Assembly: GCA_032622095.1 (NCBI GenBank)
Contig: CP136061.1
Span: 16,430,440 to 16,494,439, forward strand
Origin: Siphonodentalium dalli
Lineage: Eukaryota > Mollusca > Scaphopoda > Gadilida > Siphonodentaliidae
Reading direction: 5' to 3'
DNA: 64,000 bases
Shown here: piece by piece, positions 9,573-22,318 of the stretch
How the letters are laid out: each line of letters begins with the position of its first letter
How positions within the stretch are numbered: the stretch's first letter is position 1
Notes under the pieces: generated by a model
What the model saw: the letters and a program-made list of their open reading frames with translations, nothing else
Databases searched by the model: none
What the model was told of the DNA's origin: nothing
Translations under genes and position numbers: made by a program

Positions 9573-11640
9573 AAGCAGACGACAGCCAGATGAAGATATA
9601 ATACAAATGTGGAATAGTTCATATTCATTGGTGGGAAATATTCATAAATAGTTTGTTGAACTTATAATATCTGAATATTTCTAGGGGAACTACTTGTCAA
9701 TGAGTATTTAGTACAGAAAGGGTTAACGCTCATGCATACGATAATGGATTGTACAGCTGACAGTTGCATACACCGTTAGCATTGACAGATTTAACAAAGA
9801 ATCAGTCATGAAATTACTCGTTAAAGTTCATAACCCTCGGAACAAACGTCGCACAACCGACTCGAATTCAATTATTCGAGTCGACAACAGTGCGACGTTT
9901 GTTTCAAATAAATGCGAGTATAGAGGCACTACCGAAAAAGAATGAATGTGTGTCGGCAACACGAATCTAATTGCTGATGCATCTTAGATCCGTGTTTGAA
10001 ACAAACGTCGCATCTCTCCATGATCTCCGTAGAGTCCAATTTATATCTGAGAAATCCAAACGAGCTGCATAATGATATGCTGATGAGGGAATTTCAACTG
10101 AAACGAGCGTGACGTAATTTGGTGGTATTTGAATTCGAGTCGACAAAAGTGCGACGTTTATTTTCAAATTAAATGTGAGTAGACGCACTAAATGAAATGT
10201 TATTCCGTTTGGATATACCCGATAATAGGGAAGTGGCGACGTGGGGGAGGGGGGGGGGGGGAGTGAAACATCACTTGACCTCAATTTGACTGAAATGGCC
10301 ATCAGTGGGAAATGTTCCAACATCATGGGGTGTTATAGGTTGGAAATTTCCAACACTTGGGAAGCTTGTGTCCTGGTCCCTCGTGAGCCCTGTGGCCAGT
10401 CAAAAACTGCTAATTAGTTTAAGAAAACATTATTTGCATATACTTTTGTTCAAAATCGTGAACTTAAATGGTCATCAGTTCGAAAATTTCCAACCTTAGT
10501 GGGGGTGTCAGGTTGAAAATGTCCATACTTATGGACAGCTTGATGCCATCCTAGCTGCTACAGGATTTTGCGATTTTATGTTGAGATTTCAAAATATTCC
10601 AACTATAATAATGATCGGATATTCATATTCAGATCTCTAATTGTTCGTATACTAGCAGAGCCATGGTCCGCCTAGTGCATGGTCACAAGTCTACTGATAC
10701 ATTCAGAATAGGCTATCATCCAAGCCTAGGGAGGAACAGCGAGGCTGGTGCAAATTGTCACTGTCCGACATGTTTATGTTATGACGCAGTTTTAGATAGG
10801 CTTACTGGCGTAATATAGTGTTATCCCGCGTTGATCTTAAAGGACTTATTCGCTCTAGAAACTACAAAACGCAATCGGAAAGCCCTCCCTGTTGTGATTA
10901 AAATGATCCAAGTCCCATTCCGATCGCATAATAAATAACCCGTAAAATAAATAAATAATACCAGTACCGGTATTCGGAGATTTCCGTGACTAAACTACGA
11001 GTGACGTACTTGTGGGGAGCGAATTAAAAACACAGATTCGGAGCCAGAGTTTATTATGCAGACTACGAGGACGTAATCGTAAGTCAGACGATACTAAAAT
11101 GCGGAGTCGTATGTGCGCGTGTGGTGTATAGATTACGTTACGCTTTGGCCGTTTATCTGGAATAGAAGACAATAGCTATGTGAATAAAGTAATTAATAGC
11201 CCCTAGAATGATTGTTGTTTTTGTAGCCATTAATAATTAACATGCCGGCACATGTCTGTTTTGGTAAATAGATGGCAGTAATAGTGCTTTGGTTGTCTCG
11301 CGCATTCACTCGGTGATTTGTAATCACTCAGTGACTATTCATCAGTGTCAGTCGCGAACTTGTTTGCACTCTATATGCCACAAAGTGAATAGAAAGAATT
11401 CGAACATTATCTCTCTGATCATACATATATAAGAAGCGCCCAAATTTATATAAACACTGGGCTGAATAATGTTAACTCTATTTATGCGCCTTTGTTTTGT
11501 GTTTGTTTGTTGTTTTACTTTCGATATAAATATCCCGAGTATCTGTCATCTCCACATATTCCAAGATGGCTAGTAGATGTAGTGTGTTCAGTTGTGGGCG
11601 GGCTAGCGATCCATTATTTAGTACCTCCAAAAAGACAACA
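9573..11640. other. Intron 2: no gene; short dispersed repeats
   Basis: Holds copies of a GAATTCGAGTCG plus GTGCGACGTTT motif (about 9846-9900 inverted pair, 9995-10010, 10130-10160; related sequence near 21820-21855). Weakly repeated GGTTGGAAATTTCCAAC-like words lie near 10335 and 10480, and a G-run at 10245-10261. A 29-codon ATG frame at 11566 is noted in the rejected list. Confidence 0.5.
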
Positions 11641-11656
11641 CAGTGCGTAATTTAGA

Positions 11657-11823
11657 ACGCTCTTTATTGTCTAACGCTTTTGGGAGACGGAAGCATGGAC
11701 GCTCTTTATATTTAATTGTCACAATACCACATACAAAATCACCCATGACATTGAAATAGAGCACGTTCATAATTGAGAACGCTCTTTGTTGTCTACACAG
11801 CGACGAAAACATGGACGCTCTTT
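11657..11823 (+). repeat. Paired ACGCTCTTT motifs, loci 2 and 3
   Basis: Boxes begin at 11657 and 11699 (42 bp) and at 11779 and 11815 (36 bp), all in the same orientation, each second box preceded by GCATGG or ACATGG. So this is a tandem duplication of the pair. Confidence 0.6.
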
Positions 11824-11829
11824 ATTAGA

Positions 11830-13860
11830 GGCAATTATTGGAGTTTTTCTATGCTAACAATTCAAAAAAAATCCTCTCTAGAAAGTCAATATGTGCCATC
11901 AAAATGTAAAATAAAACAAACAACTAACTGAAAAACAATGCCAGGCTAGCCTTCAATTAAAAAAAATATCGTTATGCCAAACTGCAGTCTAACTAATAAT
12001 TATTGTAGTTTCAACAGTCTGTTGTGTATTCGAGTGAATTATTTTGTTTACTCACTTATCGATCTTGACTGGAATGATTTTAGCAAGCTGTTCACAGTCG
12101 TGCACTTCTCCACACAAAATGTTTCGTGTGAAGAAACAGACAGGAACATTATTATGACGAATTCAAGCCATCATGATACATGTACTAGTACAATAACTAC
12201 CACATTTTTAATCACACCCATTTGTAATTAATTGTACGCATATAGCGCACAACGGGGTGACACAAATGTGTAAACTAGCTTCCGAAATTGGTACCATACA
12301 ACGAAGAATGAAGTACCGGTATATGGCCTAACTTGTATTCTTTCAGAAACAGTTAAATTAGTTTTGCACGAAATTCCGCTCGCTCATTGCATTTCTGCAT
12401 AAATTAATCTCATTTCAAATAACTTTTATCGCATCAAAGTGCATTTTAGCCATCATTATTCGTTATATAATCCACATTCTAGTAAAGCCAGTTCATAATT
12501 CAGCACATTCTAACAGTTTTATTCCGTGATCGCTATTTATCGTAAAGGCTTAGGTAATTATCCAGCGTAATTTATCAACTCGTTACGCGATTGGCCGAAT
12601 TATTTCAAGCTCCACCCACCGCTGTCATCGGTAAGCGTCGATGGAGATGATCGGTCATGTGACCGCGTTGTGGTCATGTGATCGCACTCATTGACTGACT
12701 TCGGATATTTCCGCGATTTTTTTAATATCATAATAATATAAATACTATCTGCTCGATTTTGAATTTTCTTGGCGATATGTGTCTGTTAGACATATATTAT
12801 TATTATTATGACGATAACAAAAATATTTTTTTGAGAGACTAATTCCTTTAACTTGTTAATAAGGCACAACGCTTTCGTATAAAAAATCTACTGGACTGGA
12901 TTTCTTTCAGAGCAAAATACCACCTATAGAATCATGACCGACCTAAAATATGTGTCAAATACCTAAGAAATAGCGATATAAAACCAATAATGTCCACTCC
13001 TCAAAATATTAAAAAGGGTCTTTCGTCCACATTTTCTCTCTAAATTTTATGTTTTAGAATTGATATATATAGAGAAATTGTTCGGCCTTAATACCACGAA
13101 ATTTCTAGTCACTACTGTTTAGCTAATATGCTGTAAACCAAAATATGCATAAAAAGTTCATCAACTTGCGGTTGTATCTTTCGAACATCGAAAGGCTGAC
13201 TATTACTTTTATTAATTTTTGACCATTTTTTTTTTCGTTGAAATTCGAATTAAATTATAAATTATATTTAAAAAATAGTAACCGAATCACGAAAACTATC
13301 AACCAATGCGAGTGGCCTCACGGAGGATTATTTATAGTCTAGTCGTAATTCTCAGAAAAGACATTTCTAGAAGCATTTCCGCGGAAAAGTGTCAAACCAA
13401 CTTTTTTACAAATAATTCGAAGGTGCCGAACACGAATAGACTGCCTGTCGCCCGATTGGGTGAACATAGGGTTCAATAAAGGCTTTTAAAATCTTCGTGT
13501 TTTTTTTTTCGCTGGAGGGTTGTTGATACGGCACCGTACAACGTCATATGAAATCACGTAACTGGCCTTGAACATACTCAAACTTATATACTCCTCGCGG
13601 AACGTTCAAAGCCGCGTTGTATCATGATACTATCATCACAGTAATAATTCTGAAACATTAACATCATAGTCCGGGAGCCAATATGGGTACCCTGGCACCC
13701 GCCCCATGGGACTTAACATCATCCCACTCATTTTGTTCCTTATTCTGTCCTTCAACTTTTAAGCAATGTTAATAAGAAGAAAAAAAGTGGCCGTGTAGAC
13801 TTCGGACAAGATGGCGTCCATCCTGGCTGCCATTTTTCAGATCAGGCCCTAAGTCAGTTT
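11830..13860. other. Intron 2: nothing recognised
   Basis: AT-rich DNA without long frames, inverted repeats or tandem arrays that I can support. AAGATGGCGTCC at about 13809 may belong to the outer flank of the foldback element. Confidence 0.5.
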
Positions 13861-13875
13861 TATGCAAATTATAGC

Positions 13876-14307
13876 GGGAACATCTAGTAAAATGTATAGA
13901 AATGTATATATTTTCGTGAAGCTAAGACATAGTGACACTTTTTTGGTGCAACCAAAATGGCCGCCGGAAGTTGAAAATTTGACGTTTTTTTCACAAATAT
14001 CTTCTAGATCAGTTCATATTGTTTGGAACTGGTTGAGTAATATGACTTTATTTTGTGTTTTGTATATTAACTGCTCATTGGAGCGGCGTGTATGAATACA
14101 GTATACAGTGATTTGCTGAATTGTCATGTGTGAGGTGTATATGCAAGTACGGAAGGTATAAGTGGTCGTGTGTGTGGGTATTGGTATATCTGGAAGGGCT
14201 CACCATTGGTGAGGTGTATATGTTACCTGGATTGACCCTATGGTCATAGGTATGGCGAATAGGTATACATGTAGTGGCTGTGTGGTCCATAGTGAGATGA
14301 ATATGTA
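13876..14307. repeat. 432-bp direct repeat, left copy
   Basis: Appears identical base for base to 15445-15876 (constant offset 1569); the small frames read from both copies are also identical. The copies immediately flank the LINE fragment 14308-15444. Preceding bases differ (C versus A), as do following bases (G versus T). Confidence 0.9.
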
Positions 14308-15444
14308 GGATAGGATATTTTATTTAAATATACACATATTAATGCATAATACATTTGACAAATATTATGTTGTATATTCGAGGGGTGGCATAGTCAGGCT
14401 AGACTGTCTTACTGCCACCCCCTTAAAAATGAAAAGATGTTATGATAGGCGGTCATGATTTCTTGTACAATGCACGGCTATATAATTATGTATCACAAAA
14501 TGGTTGTATTATATACATGGAGGGTATACGTCTAGATAGATTGTTTATTGGTTACTCGATGGTTTGTCTCTTTCTTGTCAGTGGGTTGTTCCTTGAAAGT
14601 CGAGTAGGAATGTACTGAGTGAGGTTGAGGATTGCGGTATAGGGGAAGTCACTTATTGAGGAGCTACTACACAGTCGGGACATCTTTGATTGTTGCATTT
14701 AATTGTTGCAGCATATTTTTTAATGCAATCGGCATGTAAACGTCGTTTAAATGTGTGTCTGGATTGGTATGATGTAAATTCGTTATCTAAGTTGTTCCAT
14801 ATGGTTGGAAAGGAATGAAATGGTAGTTGTTGGGACCAAGATGTTCTTGGTTTTTTTAAAAATAGTGGGTGCTTTTGTCGGGTGGCTGGTCCTGTTTTCC
14901 GTTTGGAAAATATGTCGGTAAATGATTCTATCAAACGCATATGATACCAATCATGCATGAAAACAGCCGCTTGTACTTTGTGGATGTCGTAGATTTTGAG
15001 TATATTTTCTTTTTTAAAGAGAGGTTCTGTGTGGCTTCTATATTTCTTATTACATATAACTCGTATTGCGCGTTTTTGAAGCATGAAAATTTTTTTGACC
15101 GCAGGGACGTGTCCCCATATTTGAACAGCGTAGACTAAATGGCTTTGTATTAGAGCATAATATAATGTTTTAAGTGCGCTACCAGGAAAGAAGTGTTTAA
15201 CTTTATTGATGTGGTATATGGCATTCACCATTTTTGAACAAACAGAGGACACGTGTTTTTTAAAAGTCAGGTTTTCATCTATATGGATTCCTAGGAATTT
15301 TGTGGAGGATTCGTGCTCAAGATTTCCTATCTTGTTTAGTTCCGTATTATTTAAGTAAACCTTTATAAAGTTCCATTTGTCATCATTGTTCTCTGGGTGT
15401 ATCAGCATATAGTTGCTTTTTTTAGTATTGATCACTAACTTATA
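14308..15444 (-). mobile_element. 5'-truncated LINE insertion between 432-bp direct repeats
   Basis: A minus-strand non-LTR retrotransposon 3' end: it keeps the C-terminal part of the reverse transcriptase ORF and a 3' UTR with an AATAAA near its 3' end (about 14320). The 5' break is at 15444. It is from a different family than the LINE at 29.7-35.3 kb. Confidence 0.85.
14653..15444 (-). pseudogene. Reverse transcriptase C-terminal fragment (non-LTR)
   Basis: About 263 codons are open. STKFLGIHIDENLTFKKHV is the segment after the RT palm; YYALIQSHLVYAVQIWG and LQKRAIRVICN are the conserved downstream region of CR1/Jockey-like LINE polymerases. The C-terminus has CNNQRCPDC, a possible zinc knuckle. 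The catalytic FADD part is missing because of 5' truncation. The frame is intact from the break to its stop, so the insertion is probably recent. The open frame continues into the flanking repeat up to 15507, but that part is not LINE. Confidence 0.85.
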
Positions 15445-15876
15445 GGGAACATCTAGTAAAATGTATAGAAATGTATATATTTTCGTGAAGCTAAGACATA
15501 GTGACACTTTTTTGGTGCAACCAAAATGGCCGCCGGAAGTTGAAAATTTGACGTTTTTTTCACAAATATCTTCTAGATCAGTTCATATTGTTTGGAACTG
15601 GTTGAGTAATATGACTTTATTTTGTGTTTTGTATATTAACTGCTCATTGGAGCGGCGTGTATGAATACAGTATACAGTGATTTGCTGAATTGTCATGTGT
15701 GAGGTGTATATGCAAGTACGGAAGGTATAAGTGGTCGTGTGTGTGGGTATTGGTATATCTGGAAGGGCTCACCATTGGTGAGGTGTATATGTTACCTGGA
15801 TTGACCCTATGGTCATAGGTATGGCGAATAGGTATACATGTAGTGGCTGTGTGGTCCATAGTGAGATGAATATGTA
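15445..15876. repeat. 432-bp direct repeat, right copy
   Basis: See the left copy at 13876. The right copy continues without a break into the minisatellite arm of the foldback element, so the pre-insertion site would have been this sequence once. Confidence 0.9.
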
Positions 15877-16140
15877 TGCACTGAGTGAATGTATGATCGT
15901 GAATGTGGTGCATATGTATATATAGAGTGACTATATGGTCATGTGCCAGGTGTAGGAGTACACCTGGTGTTCATGCATGGTGAATCGTGGCTGTATCGTC
16001 ATTTGTGGTATGTACGGGTATAACCAAGTATGGCTGTATGCTCAGGTGTACGTGTATAAAGTGGGTGACTATATTGTCATTTGTGTGGTGTTTATGTACA
16101 TATGGAGTGACTGAGGTAATGGGTGGGTTGTACATGTGTA

Positions 16141-16285
16141 CCTTGGGTGGCTATCGCTTTCCACAATAACTCAAGGATATGTTAATCAATAGAGAGGTCA
16201 TGTCAGAGAGTTCTCCACCTTGATGGTGTTTATGTACATGGGGGAAACGTTAAACATGGAAAGCGTTAGCCACCCATTATCACAT
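16141..16285. repeat. Centre of the foldback element
   Basis: GGTGGCTATCGCTTTCCA (left) is answered by TGGAAAGCGTTAGCCACC (right), enclosing CACAATAACTCAAGGATAT and a spacer with GGTGTTTATGTACATGG and GAAACGTTAAA. The same centre recurs at about 43920-44018 beside another arm, so it is a defined part of the element. Confidence 0.65.
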
Positions 16286-17945
16286 AGTCATTCCATATAT
16301 ACATAAACACCACAGACACAACAATATAGTGACCCAATGTTTATACGTACACCTGACCCATTACCACGGATGACCATACATCCATGAGTCACAATGGAGG
16401 CCCACCGTGTATACTCCTAAACATGACCCATAACAATATAGTCACTCCGTGTATACCCATGCATTCACCTCACGATTGGTCATACGGTAATCCCCTGTAT
16501 ACCTATTCTCCACACATATGGTCAAATAGACATTCAATATATACGTCAACACCACAACAATGACCATAGAGTCACTTCAGGTACACATATGCACATCACC
16601 AATGGCCATATAGCCACTCGCTTCACATACCATCACCATGCCACCTGGTATACTCCTTCACCTGACATATGTCCATATAGTCACCCCGTGTGTACCTATT
16701 CAAAAAATTCATACATGCTCATGGTCAATCCTTTTATACATATTCACCTCACAATTGGCCATGTCACTCCATGTGTCCCTATGTGTCGCACCATAGCCGA
16801 ATAGCGACACACAATATACTAATACACCCCAGCTATGTCAGAAAAGTCACTCCATGTATGCATATGCACCTCACACATGGCCATATAGCCACTCGCTATA
16901 TACACATACCCCTCGCACATGACCATATAGCAACACGTGTGTATACCCGTATAACCTACACATGACCATACCGCCACGAGTCAGCATGCAGGAACACCAG
17001 GTATACTCATACACCTGACACATTACCATGTAGTCACTCCCTGTATAGATATTCATTACATTTATGATCATACAGTCACTCCTTGTATACCTACATGTAC
17101 TCATGTCACCATTGACCATACAGTCACTACATGTATACATATTCGACACCTAGTCATATAACCACTCGATATATACATATGCAGCCCACCCTAGACCATA
17201 GAGTCACTCCAGGTATACATATACACCTCACCAACGGCCATTCAGCCCTTCCAGATATACAAAAAACCTGCACACACGACCACTCATACCTTCCATACTT
17301 GCATATGCACCTCACACATGACAATTCAGCAACTCACTGTATAAGCATACACGCCATCCATGATCATACAGCTAATCCCTATACACCCACCAATGCTAAT
17401 ACATCCACGAGATATATAAATATATACCACAATGACACTCCATATATACCCACACGCTCGATAATGTCCATCCAGCTTACTCCAGGTATGCATATACACT
17501 TCAATCATGACCGTACAGTCATTCCATGTATACCTATACACATTTCCCGTAACCATAAAATAATTTATCCACCCACCCCACCCATGATCATACAGACAAC
17601 TCATGTACATCCCACCCATGACCTTACATTCACTCCATATACACATAGTCAACACATAGATGACCATGTAACTATATTCATACACCACATCAATGTCCAT
17701 ACAGGCACATCGGGTGCACCCGAACTGGATATACACAATCATACAACATACAGGCACTCCATTCATACCGATTCACCTCACACATGACCATGACCTCTCC
17801 CTGTATACCTATACATCTTACAATGGACAACCCACACATAACCATATAGTTACTCAGTGTATACATATTCACATCATTCATGACATACAATAACTCCCTG
17901 TATACATATTCACCTCAACTATGACCATAGAGTAACTCCCTGACT
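16258..17945 (-). repeat. Right minisatellite arm (same unit, inverted)
   Basis: The reverse complement of the left-arm unit: CATGACCATATAGTCACTC and GTATACATATNCACCTCAC alternate throughout. Long open frames here (e.g. 17131-17787) arise because the period is near 42 bp, a multiple of three; they are not genes. Confidence 0.7.
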
Positions 17946-18971
17946 ACCATCTTGGCATCCACCCTGCATCCAGTTGATATTTTTTGTTACCATAATGGAC
18001 CAGAATAGCCACAGATTATGGTTCATCTCAGTTCCGTCTCAACGTTCTGCCCATTTCCATTCAATAATATGGCCAGAATGACAAAAGAGGTTCTCGGCAA
18101 AATTCCATACTTTAAAATTAATTTGTCATGTTCCATACGGAACTGGGACAACCAGAATAGAACATATAGTTGTCAGTTAATTAACTAACACGTATAATAA
18201 CCAAGTGAGTCACAATTTACTACCTTTTCGGATAACACAGAGAATAATGTTCAGGATATATGTAAAAAAATAACTTTTTACAAATTTGGTTGCCATTTTG
18301 GAAGCCATCTTGAGCAATTTGGTCTATAGATACCATAGTGTGACACATTTAAGATAGACCAAAACAATAAACACATTTGAAACCAGAGAAGTTACATTTT
18401 ACCAATGATAGTTGCATTTTACTTGAAAAAATGGTCTATACCTGAAAAGTTAATGTTTGCCGATATTTATGTCGTTTTTGAGAGAAAAGTCCAATATTTT
18501 TGGTGATGTCAGTGGTAACAATAGTAACAATTAATCATGGTGCATCAGATATGTTAGTATTCAATGTATAGGAGGCAGAATAGCCAATTTTGTAAATCAA
18601 CCACAACTTTTAAGCGATTGTAGGACACGCTGGGGCAATATTTACCATTTTCCATATTTTGGCGGCCATTTTGGCAGCCATTTTGAGCCAAAGTAAGAAT
18701 TTTGGTTCCAATGAGTTGGAATATTCATAGGTAATGATATGTCTCACTTACACTACAAAGTTCTGTTCATTTCTTGTTGAAATATGACTAAAATCCCAAT
18801 TGTGATTTTTTTTTGTGAAATTTTATACCGTGTTCCAATAATTGCATATTTAATTGCTCCAATGATCAGTTAATATACAAAACACAATATAAAGTCACAT
18901 TACTCAAGCAGTTCCAAACAGCATGAACTGGTCTAGAATATATTTGTGAAAAAACGTCATATTTTCAACTT
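17946..18971. repeat. Outer non-tandem part of the foldback right arm
   Basis: Contains CCAGAATAGCCACAGATTAT, TTGCCATTTTGGAAGCC and ATAATGTTC words that recur inverted at 41900-42220 next to another minisatellite arm. The outermost part pairs with 13969-14075. Non-coding. Confidence 0.6.
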
Positions 18972-19494
18972 AATCCTGATTCACAGAACTTTCCACCGGG
19001 TGTGATTTCATGAAGAGCGTTTATTTAATAAATAACATAATTGTCCATATATGTATAGCAGATGATGAGATAGTTATGACAGAAAGGTCATGAGGGGTAA
19101 TTCAAATAACAAAGTATTCCCATATCAATGAGATTATATGTATAACGAGTGTGATATATGTCTCGATATTGACTTACTGTATTTTCGCGGCAATAAAAAG
19201 AGTATGTGACTTTAAGTTGATTTTATGGGTGAAATATGGGCCACAGGCAGCGACAGGCACCCTCATTGGATTCAGCATACTTGAATTATGCTAGAAAACT
19301 TAGTTTGATGCTTTTCCCCAAAAATGCCTCTAGGGTTCTAGTATTCCACAAATGTAGCTTTTCCGACCAGACTATTACGGGCTTGACAGATTTTCAAAAC
19401 ATAAGTTCCGCGAGAAGAGAAGCTTCATGTCCGTTTTCTATGTACCCATACCATATTATGGTACACATAGTGTCGACGTCCGATAGACCACTCG

Positions 19495-19990
19495 TCGTTC
19501 GTTCGTCCGTCGGTCCGTATGTCCGTCCGTCCGTATGTCTGTCCATATACACTTTACGCATGGTGCGATAACTAAATTATTTTCTATCCGATCAGAACCA
19601 AATTTTGTATATGAGTCTTACAACCCAAAATACAGATCTAGTTCGAATATGGGTTTGTTCCGAGTTTTTCTTACGGAGTTATGGTCCTTATTCGATTTAG
19701 AATTCACGCACGCTGCCATAACTCAAATGTTTTATCTGATCGGAACCAAATTCGGTATGTGAGTTTATCATCCCAAAATACAGATCGAGTTCGAATATGG
19801 GTTTGATCCGGTTATTATTAACTGGAGTTATGGCCCTTTGACATAGAATCCATGCATGCTTCGATAAATCAACCATTTTTCATCTGATAGGAACCAAATT
19901 TGGTATATAAACTTAAAATACAGATCGAGATCGAATATGGGTTAGATCCGATTTATCATACTGGAGTTATGACCCTTTATCAACTAAGAA
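19495..19990 (+). repeat. GTCC-rich run and 147-bp tandem repeat (three units)
   Basis: A GTCCGTCCGTCCGTATG-type run (19500-19545) leads into three units with ATCTGATCGGAACCAAATT at about 19567, 19714 and 19861 (147-bp steps) and CTGGAGTTATGGCCCTTT words. Such modules are common in molluscan repeats (inference). Confidence 0.65.
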
Positions 19991-22170
19991 TTAAACATAT
20001 TTGAGGTTTTCTGATGAAAGCCCTTAGTAGCTTACATCTAATTACCCCTAATACCAGCAGAGCTGCAAGAGACGAGATAATCTGTATTATTGAAATAGAG
20101 TTATTCACCTCACAGTAGTGTTAGGTGTAACCCATTCATGAATCAATGGACTCTCCCATTCAGTTCTAAAAGTATAAATTGGAATAGTCTATTGTCCATT
20201 GTGGCTGGCTAATTGTTTATCATCATATGTCAAATTGATTAATGGCTGCACGAGACTCTTGTTTATCCTATTCTTGAAATTTCATTACAGGGTGTGATAA
20301 GCGACCCCTCGCCTATATAAGTGTCTTCTATATTCCATTGCTATAATGTACATGGACTCTTCCTCATATCTCTTATATATGGTTATCTTTGCGCACTATT
20401 CACTTCTATCGATTTTGGTATTGACTGATTAATTGATTTTTGAAAAATATAGTAACCCTTCAGACACATGCTTTCAATATGAAATTATAATTGCTGATAG
20501 CCAATATGATTTATCTATGCAATAGGTAACAGGCAGATAAATCTACATGAATATTGTAGGTGATGCCTTGTTTCGAAAATCAAGATGTAGATGCTGTTAA
20601 TATTTTCCCATTTTTTCATATTGTCATGGTTGATTGAATTATAGGAGCAACATAGCGCTTAGAAGATGAACATTGAAGGTTATAGATTTTAGTTTCCAAG
20701 CTACTTGTAAAACATTGTAATTTGCGAAACCATTTAATTGAGGGCTACTTACTTTTTTATATGAACTATGGTAATCTGTTTCGATTAAATAGGGGTCATA
20801 GGGACCAGCATCCTCATCATATGTCTGTATAGCATTATATAGATAACACTTTTGTATTGTATAAACTACGCATATTTTGAAAACCATACACCCCTGTTAT
20901 GAAACACTTAATCTTGCATGTACCCAACAATATAAGCATTCCTTATTACACAGGTCAGATATCAAACATTTCAGACAAATAACAACTGGGAAGAATTGGG
21001 GTGGGGGTAATTAAAGTACAATTTAAATATGAGATGGAATCCCATATATGTATGTTGTTCTAAGCAGACTGGCTTGTTAACAAATGATAATTTCTCTTTA
21101 GAAGTGAATGCATTTTGAATATCTGGCAGGTCAAAAGTGAGATAGATAGGGATTTATCACTTTTGCTTCCAATGAGTTAACTTAAACTCCTAAACATATC
21201 CTCCGAAATCACTAAACAGTTAGAGCTCACATGACAGATCCTTGTGTGAATATAATATATATAGGGACAGAGTTATGCGATTTAAAACTACTCCTCCCAC
21301 CCAAATACTTTAACCCCTTCTTAAAACAAATTATTTGAGCTTTTGATTTCAAGTTGGGTACTGATATATGGATTCATGTGATCATATCTTTGACAAATTA
21401 TCAGTTATAGCTAATCGCTATCGCCAAAGTATGGGTTAAACATCTGCCGATCGTGATCGGCCTCCCGTTTTAATCAAATGTTGGTTCCCCCCATATATAT
21501 ATTTATCATTGTTGGCGAACTTTGCCACCCCGGGCTGCATGGTATTTACACCAACCGACGTCGCGTGCTATGACGTATTGGATTAAGTACAATTTTGGTC
21601 ATGTCATATTTGCGGCAGAATATCCTTTCCCAAATTGTTTACATATATTTTAATAACCGTGCCATTGATGTATTATAAAGTATAACTTCATATTTTAGCC
21701 GTCATGACCAAACCCTCATGAACGCTTTTTGCCATTTAAAGAAATCATTTAGATTTGTCTTGAATTAAATGGGACGTTTATTTCAACAGACGAATTTATA
21801 ATTAAACTGGAGTCTTAATTCGAATTGAATTCGAGTCGTCGGTAGTGCGACATTTGTTCCAACTTGCAAAAAAGAGTGGAATTTGAAGGAATTTGAATGG
21901 GTTTCGTTCGCTTTGAGTTTGACAGGCACGGCAGTTGCATATCCTTGAATCGGCTTTGATACGCTGGGTGATTTTTTTTTTTTAATTTGGGAGATCCTAG
22001 GTGTCTTTTTGCACGTTTATGAGATCCTGGGTGTCTTTTTGCACGAAACCATGGGACAATGACCAATTCAGCTCTATTGGCATCTAATACACATTGGCTG
22101 ATCACTATTAGTCAAATAAATGGTTCATGCTTGTATTTTTCTGATATTTGAAGCCCATGTTTTAATTCAC
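19991..22170. other. Intron 2: nothing recognised
   Basis: AT-rich DNA. A single GAATTCGAGTCG repeat lies near 21822, related to those at 9.8-10.2 kb. A duplicated GAGATCCTAGGTGTCTTTTTGCACG word lies at about 21990-22045. Confidence 0.5.
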
Positions 22171-22174
22171 GCAG

Positions 22175-22318
22175 CTGGGCATTCGGTGTCGACTTCTGCA
22201 CAGATAACATCGATTGGGACGTCTGTTTTCACGGCCGCAGCCACAGATGCTGACAGTACAGATCTGACGTTTAACATGACGTGTGCCGTTGCGAACTGTC
22301 CATTCCAGATAAGCGCCA
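22175..22318 (+). CDS. Cadherin-like gene, visible exon 3 (first half of EC2)
   Basis: Acceptor AG at 22173-22174, donor GTGAGT at 22319, phase 1-1, 144 nt, residues 117-164. It contains GTSVFTAAATDADSTDL, a clear match to the cadherin 'V...V.ATDAD.G.N' strand with the calcium-binding DAD, followed by the NMTC...NCPFQIS strand. Cys153 and Cys158 flank a short loop, and CPF at 158-160 repeats the motif of EC1. EC2 is completed by exon 4 after an 870-bp intron. Confidence 0.9.

Larger units (their letters stand above)
14080..16175 (+). repeat. Left minisatellite arm (about 42-bp unit)
   Basis: Degenerate unit built on GAGTGACTATATGGTCATG then GTGAGGTGTATATGTATAC, period about 41-45 bp or multiples; interrupted by the LINE (14308-15444). 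Units diverge strongly from each other. Confidence 0.7.
13969..18971. mobile_element. Foldback-type element with minisatellite arms
   Basis: A left arm (outer segment 13969-14075, minisatellite to about 16175) and a right arm (minisatellite about 16258-17945, outer segment 18856-18971) are inverted relative to each other around a short centre. The outer segments match as reverse complements (TTCACAAATATCTTCTAGA, GTTTGGAACTG, TTTTGTATATTAACTG). The right arm keeps about 900 bp (17946-18855) missing from the left. This layout, long inverted repeats made of tandem repeats, is that of Foldback/Galileo-like elements. No transposase seen. The LINE 14308-15444 sits in the left arm. Confidence 0.7.

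Noticed and set aside
11566..11655. ATG frame MASRCSVFSCGRASD..., at first sight like the start of a THAP-type zinc finger
   Set aside because: Only 29 codons before a stop, no downstream zinc ligands or acceptor/donor pair that I can join.
17131..17787. 218-codon + strand frame rich in His, Tyr and Thr
   Set aside because: Lies wholly in the minisatellite arm; arises from a repeat length near a multiple of three.
21815..22105. 96-codon minus-strand frame with Lys/Arg-rich words
   Set aside because: Includes a duplicated 25-bp word and a T-run; no homology recognised and next to a dispersed repeat.
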